From NCBI RefSeq assembly GCF_037996825.1, contig NZ_JBBNAC010000001.1:1426001-1490000 (forward strand): a stretch of 64,000 bases of DNA, read 5' to 3'. Shown here in pieces: positions 52,832 through 61,656 of this stretch; position 1 is the first letter of the stretch; the number at the start of each line of letters is the position of its first letter. The notes under the pieces are model-generated. The model had not been told where the DNA came from, made no database searches, and saw nothing but the letters and a program-made list of their open reading frames with translations. This stretch comes from Bdellovibrio sp. BCCA (GTDB lineage: Bacteria; Bdellovibrionota; Bdellovibrionia; Bdellovibrionales; Bdellovibrionaceae). A program made the position numbers and the translations under genes.

Positions 52832-52965
52832 TTGTTCTCTTTATGATCGAAGTCAATAATGGACTTCAGACCGCATTTTTATTGTGGAATAGGATGAGCA
52901 ATATTTAGGCAGACCCCTTCTCAGTTTAAATTAGAAGGGGTTCCATAGGGGAGACTAAAGCCGGA

Positions 52966-53931
52966 CTAACGCGCGGCTCCAATGCTCGGCGGCATCATAG
53001 GATTTGTCGCTGAAACTTTGAACTTATACTGAGCGCCTTCACTGGTGGGTGTTTTATAGCCATCAATAAAGGATAGAAATAAAGCGGCGCGATCTTGGAA
53101 ACTCTTACGAGCTTTCAAATCGATCTCAAAGTTATAAGCGCCAATCTGCTGACCAAAAGAACCGCCACGGTTGACGATCGTAAGACCAATGTTGCCTTTG
53201 ATCGTTCCGTAAAGCTCATCGCCTGGTTTCCCAATGGTTCCACTTTCAATAACAAAACGACCGGCTGCCAAACGGCCTTTCAGCTCCACTGTGCTCAATT
53301 TCAAATCCGGTAACGTCAAAGGACCCATCGGTGTGTTGACGTTTGACGGAGGCAATTCGAATTTATTGATCGACATATCAACTTCCACTTCAGGTTGTTC
53401 CTGAAAAGAAAGATCGGCCAACGCTGTCGTTTCCAAATTCAACTGACCTTTTAACAAAACAGGCAAGTTCGCAAGTTCACGCAAATCATGCAAAGAAACT
53501 TTCTTTGCTGTGAGTTCAATGCGATGTCTTTCAACGCCATTCTCTGTGCGTGTGCCTTTGCCAACGTGAAGATCCACGTCTCCTTTTAAAAGGCCTTTAG
53601 CAGAAACGTGGCCATAAGGTTTTTGCGCAATGAGGCCCGATACTGACGGAGTAATCACAAGCTCTTGAGCCGAGAGAGCCGGAGTACGAATGGATTCAAT
53701 ATACACTTGATCCATTTGCACACCCGGTTGCGGGAACAAGCTCATCTTCAATCTTTCAAACTGCAAATAAACTGAATTGTTTGAAAGTTTAGACACCTGC
53801 GAAGAAATCAAATCACTTAAATCGTCAAACGGGAAAAGCACGAACAAGAACACCAAGGCGGAAACAACCATTACGAAGATCTTGCCTTTGCCCTTACGAA
53901 TAAGCTGAATCAGCGAGCGCAATTGTTCCAT
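52966..53931 (-). CDS. gspN: Type II secretion system protein GspN
   Basis: 321 residues. A short basic N-terminus and one membrane helix (IFVMVVSALVFLFVLFPF) lead into a beta-rich periplasmic domain (LQFERLKMSLFPQPGVQMDQVYIES, then GLLKGDVDLHVGKG, and VELKGRLAAGRFVIESG). This resembles the GspN family of deltaproteobacterial-type T2SS, related to AsmA-like proteins. It is the last gene of the operon, 2 nt after gspM. Confidence 0.82.
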   Translation of the reverse strand: MEQLRSLIQLIRKGKGKIFVMVVSALVFLFVLFPFDDLSDLISSQVSKLSNNSVYLQFERLKMSLFPQPGVQMDQVYIESIRTPALSAQELVITPSVSGLIAQKPYGHVSAKGLLKGDVDLHVGKGTRTENGVERHRIELTAKKVSLHDLRELANLPVLLKGQLNLETTALADLSFQEQPEVEVDMSINKFELPPSNVNTPMGPLTLPDLKLSTVELKGRLAAGRFVIESGTIGKPGDELYGTIKGNIGLTIVNRGGSFGQQIGAYNFEIDLKARKSFQDRAALFLSFIDGYKTPTSEGAQYKFKVSATNPMMPPSIGAAR

Positions 53932-53933
53932 GC

Positions 53934-54614
53934 TTATTCGCCTCCAGAGTTATTACGATTCTTCTTCCCACGAGGAGCAGGAACTTCCGGAGGAGGCTCC
54001 GGAGCTGCCGGAACAGCGAGAGCCACCAATTTGTAAACGACATCGAAATAACGGGCATCTTCACGATTGGCCGTCATCACCATGTCTTTTAATTTCACAC
54101 TGGGATTGATCGTTTGAAATTGATAACCCAAATCCAAAACCTGACGCAGATTGAGCTTTGCAAGACTCACTTGCAAAAGTCCTTCTGTCAGATTTTTAGG
54201 AATCACCTTGGAATTGTTATCAGCGACTTCCGTACCCTTGATTTGTTCCGGCAAAAGATTCGCGTTTTTAATTTGATTTTCAACGCTGGAACGAATCATG
54301 TCCATGCTAGGGGCTTGCGGGATTTGCGGAATATCTGAAGACTCGCGGCTGACTTTAAGAAGCTCGCGAATTGTCATGCGCTTTCCTTCAAATTCTCCAA
54401 CGTACTCCTGAGACTGTGAATAGTAACGGTAGGGGACGGAAAGAATCATAAACGCAATCAACGCCGCTCCACCCACCAAAGTAACCTTTTGCATGGACGG
54501 CGACATGTTTTCGTAACGGTCGCGCAGTTGATTGTAAGTGCCGCTTTCTTGAATACGTTCCCAAGTGACGCGGGCATCAGAAACTAATTTATCTTTCAAA
54601 TCATCTAAATTCAT
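53934..54614 (-). CDS. gspM: Type II secretion system assembly protein, GspM-like
   Basis: 226 residues. Cytoplasmic helix (about 1-45), one membrane helix (MQKVTLVGGAALIAFMILSVPY) and a periplasmic part. The end is charged and Pro-rich (PAAPEPPPEVPAPRGKKNRNN). Sequence similarity to GspM is weak, and the name rests on size, topology and position between gspL and gspN. It starts inside the gspL stop (4-nt overlap) and likely pairs with GspL on the inner-membrane platform. Confidence 0.7.
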   Translation of the reverse strand: MNLDDLKDKLVSDARVTWERIQESGTYNQLRDRYENMSPSMQKVTLVGGAALIAFMILSVPYRYYSQSQEYVGEFEGKRMTIRELLKVSRESSDIPQIPQAPSMDMIRSSVENQIKNANLLPEQIKGTEVADNNSKVIPKNLTEGLLQVSLAKLNLRQVLDLGYQFQTINPSVKLKDMVMTANREDARYFDVVYKLVALAVPAAPEPPPEVPAPRGKKNRNNSGGE

Positions 54615-56278
54615 CTTGTCACCTTTTGGATACCGCGATCGACGTTAAAGCTGAAAGAGAAAGCTGTTTTTCCAGGAAGAGTTCCCAATGTAGATCTTTG
54701 CGTCTTCACTTGACCATCGGTTGTGATATTCGTGAGTGATTGTTGCAAAAGCGACATTTCTTGCGGAGAGCTGACATAGCCTTGCATGACCACTTGCGTG
54801 TCTTCGATTTGCAGTTGATGCACATCCAACGTCACAGAATTTTTCGGAGGAGTCGCATCGTTGATCTTTTTCACGATATCAAGAGCGGAGTTCATCGTTG
54901 CGACACTCGCCAATGTTTTAAGATCGGCGGCGCGCTTTTTGTTTTCACGAATGTATTTACGAATGCCACTTTCCGAAGCGTTTTTACCTTTAAGACCCGC
55001 AACGGCTTTGGCTTGGTCTTTCAAAACTTCCTGTGTGCGATCAGCAAGACTTAAGGAAAAACTTTCGCGTAAAGAAGTGTAAACGAAAAGAACCAGCAAG
55101 GCCGCTGTTGCGATCTTGAAAGTGTGGCCCCATTTTTCCCAGAACATTTTCATCTGGTGATTTTCTTTTGCAAACTCACCACGAAGGAAATTGATCGGAG
55201 GATTGCGCGGTTTTTTAAAACCTTCAATTGCAAGACCCAAAGCCACACCGGCTTTAGCTCCGTTTTGCACGGAACGTTCAAAAAGAACATTCGGAACCAA
55301 ATCCAATGAAGAAGTGCGGTTCACCGGGACTTCTAAAATCTGAGTCAAGAAAGGGCCCAGGTTTTGAATTTGTGAAACGCCGCCATTGAGATTGATCATG
55401 TCAATGTGTGCATTGAATTCACTTTTCAGTTCCAAGATTGAAAGCTGAAGATCACGCGCCATCTCGCGAACACTTTTGGCAATCGTGTCTGAGAAAGTCA
55501 CTTGGTCAAACGTAGCGCCTTGTTTGTTTGTCAAAATAAAGGCTTTCGTTTGCAGCTCTTTCATCGCTTCTAAAAACGGAATTTCATATTTTTTAGAAAT
55601 CGCTTCGGCGATATTTTTTCCGCCCCACAAAACAGAGCGAACGGCGATTAAAGAATTTCCTTCAAAAGCGCTCACAAGCGTGCGCGTGTGCCCCATGTTT
55701 AAAACCAATTGCACGTGACGAACGGGTTTGGCCTCTTCATCAATCGGAATGGCTGGAGGAAGTAGTGCAGGGGGAGCTTCGTTCCACTTTTCAAAAACGT
55801 TGGCAAAAGCAGTGCCTTCAGCGGAAATTAAAAACGGATCAATACCCGCATCTTGCGCTCTTTGAATGCAGTTTTGCACGTGAACTTTCGGAGCCGCACA
55901 AGCTAAGACTTCAGCGCCGCCACCGACAGTGCGAATGATTTTCGCATCAAAGATCGCGTTGTCCGAAGAAAAGGGAATGTCTTCTTCCAATTCAAAAGCC
56001 AAGCTCTTAGAAATTTTAATGCGATCGTTGAAAGGGAAGAACTTATTGCGAATGGCCACGCGGTCTTGGCGAAGCCCCAGGATAAAGCGTGTTTGATTCG
56101 GATCGTAATGACTTACGAAACTGCGGAGGAATTCAATGATTTCAAGTTCTTGGTCAGCTCCAAGTGCGATGTTGAGCGGGTGCTCAACGAATTGAGACAC
56201 TTGAAAACCTTTCGAAGTGTTTTGCACTTCGACAATTTTGATGCTGCTAGAACCTATGTCTATGCCGAGTGATTTCAC
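54611..56278 (-). CDS. gspL: Type II secretion platform protein GspL (PilM-like)
   Basis: 555 residues. The N-terminal 330 residues form an actin-like PilM/GspL domain (LGIDIGSSSIKIVEVQ, then LVLNMGHTRTLVSAFEG and LNGGVSQIQNLGPFLTQIL). A membrane helix (HTFKIATAALLVLFVYTSL) at about residue 375 is followed by a periplasmic coiled coil and a ferredoxin-like domain. This is a PilM-PilN style fusion. It would bind the ATPase GspE and GspM. It follows gspK at a 345-nt gap that holds the structured repeat. Confidence 0.85.
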   Translation of the reverse strand: MKSLGIDIGSSSIKIVEVQNTSKGFQVSQFVEHPLNIALGADQELEIIEFLRSFVSHYDPNQTRFILGLRQDRVAIRNKFFPFNDRIKISKSLAFELEEDIPFSSDNAIFDAKIIRTVGGGAEVLACAAPKVHVQNCIQRAQDAGIDPFLISAEGTAFANVFEKWNEAPPALLPPAIPIDEEAKPVRHVQLVLNMGHTRTLVSAFEGNSLIAVRSVLWGGKNIAEAISKKYEIPFLEAMKELQTKAFILTNKQGATFDQVTFSDTIAKSVREMARDLQLSILELKSEFNAHIDMINLNGGVSQIQNLGPFLTQILEVPVNRTSSLDLVPNVLFERSVQNGAKAGVALGLAIEGFKKPRNPPINFLRGEFAKENHQMKMFWEKWGHTFKIATAALLVLFVYTSLRESFSLSLADRTQEVLKDQAKAVAGLKGKNASESGIRKYIRENKKRAADLKTLASVATMNSALDIVKKINDATPPKNSVTLDVHQLQIEDTQVVMQGYVSSPQEMSLLQQSLTNITTDGQVKTQRSTLGTLPGKTAFSFSFNVDRGIQKVTR

Positions 56279-56326
56279 CGCTATGCTCCTCCATGAACAC
56301 GCTTTTAGTCTAAAGTTTACGCGACG

Positions 56327-56454
56327 TTGGCTGGTAAGTATAGTTTAAATTACCGCCACGCCTTCCAGGCTCAGTCGGTGCCGAGGCTGCACCTCGGTTC
56401 GCGCCATCGTGGCGCCACCGAAGGGCGGTAATTTAAACTATACTTACCAGCCAA
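56327..56454. repeat. Structured repeat, copy 2: perfect 31-bp inverted arms around a conserved branched core
   Basis: Left arm 56327-56357 and right arm 56424-56454 are perfectly complementary over 31 nt. The core (56358-56424) matches copy 1 at 23266-23330. Helices: GCC/GGC (56360-56362, 56368-56370), TCGGTG/CACCGA (56375-56380, 56416-56421), CCGAGG/CCTCGG (56381-56386, 56392-56397) and GCGCCA/TGGCGC (56401-56406, 56410-56415). It lies between gspK and gspL inside the type II secretion operon. The arms share nothing with those of copy 1. Confidence 0.88.
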
Positions 56455-56623
56455 TCGGTAAAAGACCTCAGCGTGGCGCCTTCTGCGAAAGCTTTTGAAG
56501 AAGAATGAAGAATACTTTTCTTTCCCGGCCACGATGGCCGGGAAACGGCTGACTCATGGATGGTGGAAGATCGGAAAACTGTTTCTGCTGATTGAAAAAT
56601 GAGTGAGTGAGCTAAACTAAAGT
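56455..56623. other. Gene-free remainder of the gspK-gspL gap, with a perfect hairpin
   Basis: 56521-56531 pairs with 56535-56545 (TTTCCCGGCCA/TGGCCGGGAAA), loop CGA. Read on the minus strand, the tip is CCATCGTGG, the same nine bases as the tip of one helix in copy 2 of the repeat. No T-run of terminator type follows. No gene seen. Confidence 0.6.
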
Positions 56624-57877
56624 CTAGCGTTCGTTCCAATAGACAATTCTTGGCGGACCCTTTGGGATTTTGTCTTTTTGCGCTTGTTGATTTTTTTGGT
56701 TTGGATCCGTTTTGTTTTTATCGTTCGGATCTGGTTGTTTTTCTTTATCTGTGAATGACTTTATTTTTGTCGCAGATTTATTCAAATCCATCACAATCGC
56801 CGTGATTTCTCTCGTGGCGCCGGCGAATTCTCCGGTGCTTTTGATTTTGAAATTCATGACGGTGTCGCATGTTAATGGAATGTCTTTAGGGTCGCCCATG
56901 AGGCGCACTCTTGTGTTTTGTTGAACGAAGTTCCAGAAGTCGGCGCTGCCGCCGTCTTTGTCGCATTTAAACGGACCGCCTTCGGATTCGGTTTCTCTTC
57001 TTTTGATGATGGCTGTGACGGCTTCTTCGGTCATTCCTGGGTCTAGGGATTTTAAGACGTCTTTGGTTGCTAGGTTGGGATTGATTCCCTTCATTCCGTA
57101 GATGGTGACTCTGGGTTCTAGCAAGTTGTAGAAGTCGTCTGTCATTCCGGGAATCATATGCAGTTCCGCTAGCGTTCTGAAGCCGCGATTGGGTGGATAG
57201 TAATCTGATTGCGACAGTTGATTCAGTTCGCCGTATTTGGCTCTTTTGTCGCCGCCGTTGAGGGACGTTGCTTTTGGAGTCATCCAGTCGGCGATGTTGT
57301 TAACCAATTCATCGAAGCGGGTGTTGCTGTAGTCTCGGGCGAATTGTTCGTCTTCTTGTTTTTTCTGTTCAAAAATATTGAGCAGTTGTTTTTTTGTCGA
57401 CTCTTGCAAAGATTTTGATGGGGAGTTTAAGTCATTCAAATCGATCTTTGAGCCTTCATCTTCGATTGTTGCAATGTAGCTTGCATCCATAGAAGATTCT
57501 TTAAAGATTTTTTTGAAATTATCTTTATCAACGGCGCTCAGTTCGTCTGGAATTGGCAATGGCCATGCAAATGGAAATTTCCAAATTTGATCGAGCAGAG
57601 CACTGTTACCCAACTGTGCGCCGAATTTATCTTGGGCTTGTTGATAGATTTTAATACGCAAAAGGCTTAGCTGCATTCCTGATTTTGCTGCGTAATATGC
57701 TTTCACACGGTTGAGGCCTTGTGAGTTTACTAAATACTCAACATTGGAGTCGTAAGAAACTTCCATTGCGAAATACATGATAAGCATGATCGCTGCGATC
57801 GCGATCATGAGAGCCACCCCGCGATTATTACTCAGTGGGCGGTTGAGCTGGCGGCCAAGAGCTTTGATTTTGCGCAT
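56624..57877 (-). CDS. gspK: Type II secretion minor pseudopilin GspK
   Basis: 417 residues from the ATG at 57877 (GGAGGG upstream). The pseudopilin N-terminus is NNRGVALMIAIAAIMLIMYFAMEV, without the Glu at position 5, as is usual for the tip pseudopilin GspK. A large globular domain follows (residues about 60-360; IDLNDLNSPSK, then RGFRTLAELHMIPGMTDDFY with the helix-hairpin-helix-like part). The tail is Lys/Gln/Pro-rich (KEQPDPNDKNKTDPNQKNQ). Codons end mostly in A or C, unlike other genes of this operon. The start lies 50 nt inside gspJ. Confidence 0.9.
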   Translation of the reverse strand: MRKIKALGRQLNRPLSNNRGVALMIAIAAIMLIMYFAMEVSYDSNVEYLVNSQGLNRVKAYYAAKSGMQLSLLRIKIYQQAQDKFGAQLGNSALLDQIWKFPFAWPLPIPDELSAVDKDNFKKIFKESSMDASYIATIEDEGSKIDLNDLNSPSKSLQESTKKQLLNIFEQKKQEDEQFARDYSNTRFDELVNNIADWMTPKATSLNGGDKRAKYGELNQLSQSDYYPPNRGFRTLAELHMIPGMTDDFYNLLEPRVTIYGMKGINPNLATKDVLKSLDPGMTEEAVTAIIKRRETESEGGPFKCDKDGGSADFWNFVQQNTRVRLMGDPKDIPLTCDTVMNFKIKSTGEFAGATREITAIVMDLNKSATKIKSFTDKEKQPDPNDKNKTDPNQKNQQAQKDKIPKGPPRIVYWNER

Positions 57878-58676
57878 TTGCACCCTCCTCAGAATTGTTA
57901 GGGAAGTGGATCGGGACAATCAGTTGCATCGAATATTTTTTGTTTCTGTCTTTTACTTTCTTTTCTACCGTCAAAGAAACTTCCACGGCTTGCGGGAATT
58001 TTCCTTTTGTGGCGCCATCACCACCAGCGTCTGTGCGCCAGTCGCCGACCCAGTCTTGTTTTCCTTTGCCACGGTAGCGAAGTTTGAATTCAGAGACATT
58101 TTCTAGAAGAACAATTTCGTCGCCACCTTTTGTGACATCTAAATCCACATAAGGGGAACTTCGGCGCCATAGGCATTTCGAAGACGCTTTATCGTCGCGT
58201 AGGTTTTTACAATCTTTCAGTGAATATCCCACTTCGATGAAGTCCGCTTGTTGAACATTGCGCACAGTGCGTGCGTTGTTCATTGTGACGAAACTTAATG
58301 TGTCGCTGGCGCCAACAAAGTGTGTTTCTGGATCTCGGCGCGGAACTTCTCTGCGGTTCGCAGGATCATTTTCATTGGGAATAGATCCAGGTGGTGGAGT
58401 TGCTCCTCCCGGAGGAGGATTTGGATTATTTTTCTTCTTAAGAATCTGCTCCAGCTCTTTTTCAATATCGCGATAGTGATAGGCAAGATTAATATCGCGT
58501 TCAATAAGGCGCATGGCATCTCTCATGCGAGAGACGTCGTCGATTTGATCTTGCAACTTGACTTTGGCTTTGATCGCCTGACTGATGGCTTGCGCCGTCA
58601 GAACCGTCAACGTTCCCAAAATTGAGATCGTGATCATCAGTTCAATCATAGTAAAGCCAAGGCGATTTCGTTTCAC
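57828..58676 (-). CDS. gspJ: Type II secretion minor pseudopilin GspJ
   Basis: 282 residues. Prepilin N-terminus LGFTMIELMITISILGTLTVLT with the conserved Glu at position 5. A Pro/Gly/Asn-rich insertion (NPNPPPGGATPPPGSIP) at about residue 90 is unusual for the family. VSEFKLRYRGKGKQDWVGDWRT resembles the GspJ C-terminal domain. The last 50 nt overlap gspK, and the start overlaps the gspI stop by 1 nt. Confidence 0.88.
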   Translation of the reverse strand: MKRNRLGFTMIELMITISILGTLTVLTAQAISQAIKAKVKLQDQIDDVSRMRDAMRLIERDINLAYHYRDIEKELEQILKKKNNPNPPPGGATPPPGSIPNENDPANRREVPRRDPETHFVGASDTLSFVTMNNARTVRNVQQADFIEVGYSLKDCKNLRDDKASSKCLWRRSSPYVDLDVTKGGDEIVLLENVSEFKLRYRGKGKQDWVGDWRTDAGGDGATKGKFPQAVEVSLTVEKKVKDRNKKYSMQLIVPIHFPNNSEEGANAQNQSSWPPAQPPTE

Positions 58677-59179
58677 TATTGCGCCCCCGGCATGGCAGGA
58701 AGTTGGATTTCTTTATCGTAGTCGACAAAGTATTGAGTGGCAGAGAACTGCAAAGGTTTTTTACCGCCTTTGTAGATCACACTTACTTTCACTTCTTTAA
58801 CGGATTTTCCTAAATGCTCCGCCAAAGTTTTCATCACAGTTAAAGTCAATTCGTCAGCTCCGCCAGATTGTGCGGTGAGAGTCGCTGAAAAGTCGGGGAC
58901 TTCAAATTCTTTGGTTTCCATTTTCCAAGAGTACTGGGGATATTCAGAGCCGAAGTCGTCTTCTTTTTCTTCAGGAATGGAATCAAGTGGTTTGCCTGCG
59001 TACTCCATTTCGATCTCCACCATTTTTCTTTCCAAGAGGGCAGAGACTTCCGTAGAGAGTTGCGTCTTACGAAGACGCATAAAGCTTCCGCTCCAGGAAT
59101 TCGACAAAAGTAGAAGTCCCGAAGCAAGGATGACCACTGCCATGATGGTCTCGATCAATGTGAATCCGTTTTTTTTCAC
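58676..59179 (-). CDS. gspI: Type II secretion minor pseudopilin GspI
   Basis: 167 residues. Prepilin N-terminus NGFTLIETIMAVVILASGLLLL, then a helix (RLRKTQLSTEVSALLERKMVEIE) and a small beta domain. It forms the GspI-J-K tip complex. It overlaps gspH by 4 nt. Confidence 0.87.
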   Translation of the reverse strand: MKKNGFTLIETIMAVVILASGLLLLSNSWSGSFMRLRKTQLSTEVSALLERKMVEIEMEYAGKPLDSIPEEKEDDFGSEYPQYSWKMETKEFEVPDFSATLTAQSGGADELTLTVMKTLAEHLGKSVKEVKVSVIYKGGKKPLQFSATQYFVDYDKEIQLPAMPGAQ

Positions 59180-59766
59180 CTTTGAACATCCTTTAACGAA
59201 GAAGCTTTTTCTATTATATCAGCTTGACCCGTTAAAGGATTAAAAACAAGCGTCCAAGTTAAATTATTTCCATTCGTGATTTGCACGGCAGCGGCTTCAA
59301 CAAAGCCTTCTGGAAAAAAATGGACGTAGGCAATGCCCGAAGTTAAAGGGGCTTTCATATTGGCGGTTTCTACCGAGCCAAAACGAAGTCCTCCAGGTAA
59401 AGTCTGTTCTTTTTTTGTTATAGATTTATCGATTTGAAAAAGAGGCGGTGGTGCATCTTCTTTTTTTTCTGATTCTTTTTCTTTGGCTTTTTCATAAGCT
59501 TCAGGATCGACGGGCTGTGGTCCGTTGGCTCTCTCCACCCAGTATTGTCCGTCTTGAGAATCTAAATCGATCACAAGGCGGTAAGTGGAATTTGTGAGGC
59601 GGGCTTTGTTGCGGATGTCCTTGCTAAGTACGATGAAGTGCCTAGCAACAGATTTGATATTCGTATTTGTTTTAAAAATACGGGGCATTCCCACAAGAAG
59701 AACGGCCCCCAAAATTGCGAGAACGATCATCACCTCAATAAGAGTAAATCCCTTACGAGACATCAC
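59176..59766 (-). CDS. gspH: Type II secretion minor pseudopilin GspH
   Basis: 196 residues. Prepilin N-terminus KGFTLIEVMIVLAILGAVLLVGMP. The globular part includes RHFIVLSKDIRNKARLTNSTYRLVIDLDSQDGQYWVER and ends with an immunoglobulin-like strand set (IAYVHFFPEGFVEAAAVQIT). An insertion of Lys/Glu-rich sequence (EKAKEKESEKKEDAPP) at about residue 95 is unusual. Located between gspG and gspI as in other T2SS operons. Confidence 0.85.
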   Translation of the reverse strand: MMSRKGFTLIEVMIVLAILGAVLLVGMPRIFKTNTNIKSVARHFIVLSKDIRNKARLTNSTYRLVIDLDSQDGQYWVERANGPQPVDPEAYEKAKEKESEKKEDAPPPLFQIDKSITKKEQTLPGGLRFGSVETANMKAPLTSGIAYVHFFPEGFVEAAAVQITNGNNLTWTLVFNPLTGQADIIEKASSLKDVQR

Positions 59767-59770
59767 GCTC

Positions 59771-60190
59771 CTACTTGCTGCTATCTAGATCTTCTAGAGA
59801 GATATCTTTAGAGTAACCATCGCCACCTTCGCGGCCGTCTTTACCCAAAGATTTCAAAGAGAACTCACTGCCTTCAAGTTCGTATACGAAATCGTGACCG
59901 AATTGGTCTTTGAAACCTTTTGTGTAGTAAGGTTCAGGACCCCAGTTTGAGCAGTTTGGATCCGGCTTCGCAAGGCCTTCCAAAGTTTGAGGATATTTGC
60001 CGCAATCTGTGTAGTACATAGAAAGCGCTTGCACGATTTGAGTCATTTTAATGCGAGTTTCTTTGACTTTGGATTTATCCAACTGACCAGTCAAGCTTGG
60101 CAAGAGGAGGGCAACGATACTACCGATGATTGCAAGGACGATCATGATTTCAATCAGTGTCATACCTTTGCGATTCTTAAGAAGAGACAT
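59771..60190 (-). CDS. gspG: Type II secretion major pseudopilin GspG
   Basis: 139 residues. Prepilin N-terminus KGMTLIEIMIVLAIIGSIVALLLP; the Met after the Gly is unusual (Phe is usual). The C-terminal domain shows the GspG signature YYTDCGKYPQTLEGLAKP, GPEPYYTKGFKDQFGHDFVYEL and SLGKDGREGGDGYSKDI, which binds calcium in homologues. It builds the T2SS piston-like pseudopilus. Confidence 0.94.
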   Translation of the reverse strand: MSLLKNRKGMTLIEIMIVLAIIGSIVALLLPSLTGQLDKSKVKETRIKMTQIVQALSMYYTDCGKYPQTLEGLAKPDPNCSNWGPEPYYTKGFKDQFGHDFVYELEGSEFSLKSLGKDGREGGDGYSKDISLEDLDSSK

Positions 60191-60370
60191 ACATACTCCT
60201 TGTTAACAGATGTTGAGAATAGCAGAAGCCAGTACCCAGGTAAAGCATCGGTCGAATGTTTCTATGAAACGCGTGCAACTTGAGAACTCAAATTATTTAC
60301 CCTTCGACCTTGGGCGGGTTAGGAAAGATTGTTGATGAATTACTTGAGGTTCCAAAGTGGCGTCTGCGCG

Positions 60371-61588
60371 CTATCCCGCAATATTCGCCATTTCGAACAT
60401 CGGTACCATCACGGCCATCACGATCATACCGATCGCAAAACCCATCAGCACGATAACGACGGGACCCATAAGGCTTGTGAGACTTTCCAATTTGTTTTTC
60501 ACTTGGAAGTCATAGGCGTCAGAAACTTGTGAAAGCATGTTCTCAAGTTCGCCGGTTTTTTCACCAATGTTCACCATGTGAATCACGATCGGTGGAAATT
60601 GACCGGATTTTTTTAAAGGACCCGCAATAGATTCCCCTTCAGAGATATTGCTGCGCGCTTCATCAATCGCCATCGCTAAAACGTGGTTGTTCACGATGTT
60701 TTTGACGATGTCCATAGCCGCCAGCATCGGAACACCGCCATTCAGCAATGTCGCCAAGGTACGAGTAAAGCGAGAAACCGCGACCATGCGAACAGTGGGG
60801 CCAACAATAGGGAGCTTGAGTGAAATCGCATCCCACTGGTTTCGTCCCGCAGGAGTATTCTTCCAGTTTCTGAAAAGCAAGATGACGATAAAGATACTTC
60901 CAAAAATCAAATACCAGTAATTCACCATAAACTGGCTGGCATCAATCAACATGACCGTGTACCAAGGAAGCTGCAAGTTCGGTGCAGATTCAAAGACCAC
61001 AACCATTTTTGGAATCAAGAAAATGAAAAGGAAACTTAAAAGACCCATCGTTACAACAAGCATGATGATGGGATAAGTCATCGCACTGGACACTTTCGCG
61101 CGAAGATCTGCTTGCGCTTCGGTAAATTCCGCAAGACGCATTAAGATGACGTCCAAGCTTCCTGACATCTCGCCGGCTTCCACCATTGAAATGTAAATAT
61201 TTGTGAAGATATTTGGATATTTCGCCAAAGCCTTGTGAAGGGGAGAACCCTCATTCACCATGTTCTTACAGTCCGCGATGGCTTCAGATAAAACCGGGTT
61301 TTCAACTTGTTCGGAAACTGCCGTCAAAGCATCGACCAACGGAATATTGGCTTTAATCAACGTCGCCAACTGACGAGTCATCAAAGCTAATTCTTTAACG
61401 CCGATTTTTTTTGTAGAACGCGGACCGCTTTTCTTTTTAGGGTCCACTTTTTTCTTATCGCGAATATCAACGACATAGACATTGTCTTTTTTGAGTTTAG
61501 CGCGAGCCGCACGCAAATTCTCAGAGTCGATGACTCCTTTTACGTTTTTTCCGTCTCGTGTGAGGCCCTTGTACTCAAAAATAGGCAT
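60371..61588 (-). CDS. gspF: Type II secretion inner membrane platform protein GspF
   Basis: 405 residues. It begins MPIFEYKGLTRDGKNVKGVIDSEN (GspF N-terminus) and has two T2SSF domains with motifs ALMTRQLATLIKANIPLVDALTAV and FTRTLATLLNGGVPMLAAM, plus membrane segments at about 170, 220 and 375. It anchors the pseudopilus and ATPase. The 180-nt gap to gspG (60191-60370) holds no gene. Confidence 0.95.
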   Translation of the reverse strand: MPIFEYKGLTRDGKNVKGVIDSENLRAARAKLKKDNVYVVDIRDKKKVDPKKKSGPRSTKKIGVKELALMTRQLATLIKANIPLVDALTAVSEQVENPVLSEAIADCKNMVNEGSPLHKALAKYPNIFTNIYISMVEAGEMSGSLDVILMRLAEFTEAQADLRAKVSSAMTYPIIMLVVTMGLLSFLFIFLIPKMVVVFESAPNLQLPWYTVMLIDASQFMVNYWYLIFGSIFIVILLFRNWKNTPAGRNQWDAISLKLPIVGPTVRMVAVSRFTRTLATLLNGGVPMLAAMDIVKNIVNNHVLAMAIDEARSNISEGESIAGPLKKSGQFPPIVIHMVNIGEKTGELENMLSQVSDAYDFQVKNKLESLTSLMGPVVIVLMGFAIGMIVMAVMVPMFEMANIAG

Positions 61589-61656
61589 TGTCCAAATTCC
61601 TTAACTGCTTCAGTTCCGCGACCCGAGGCCGCTGCACTCTGCGCGGCTGCCGCCGC

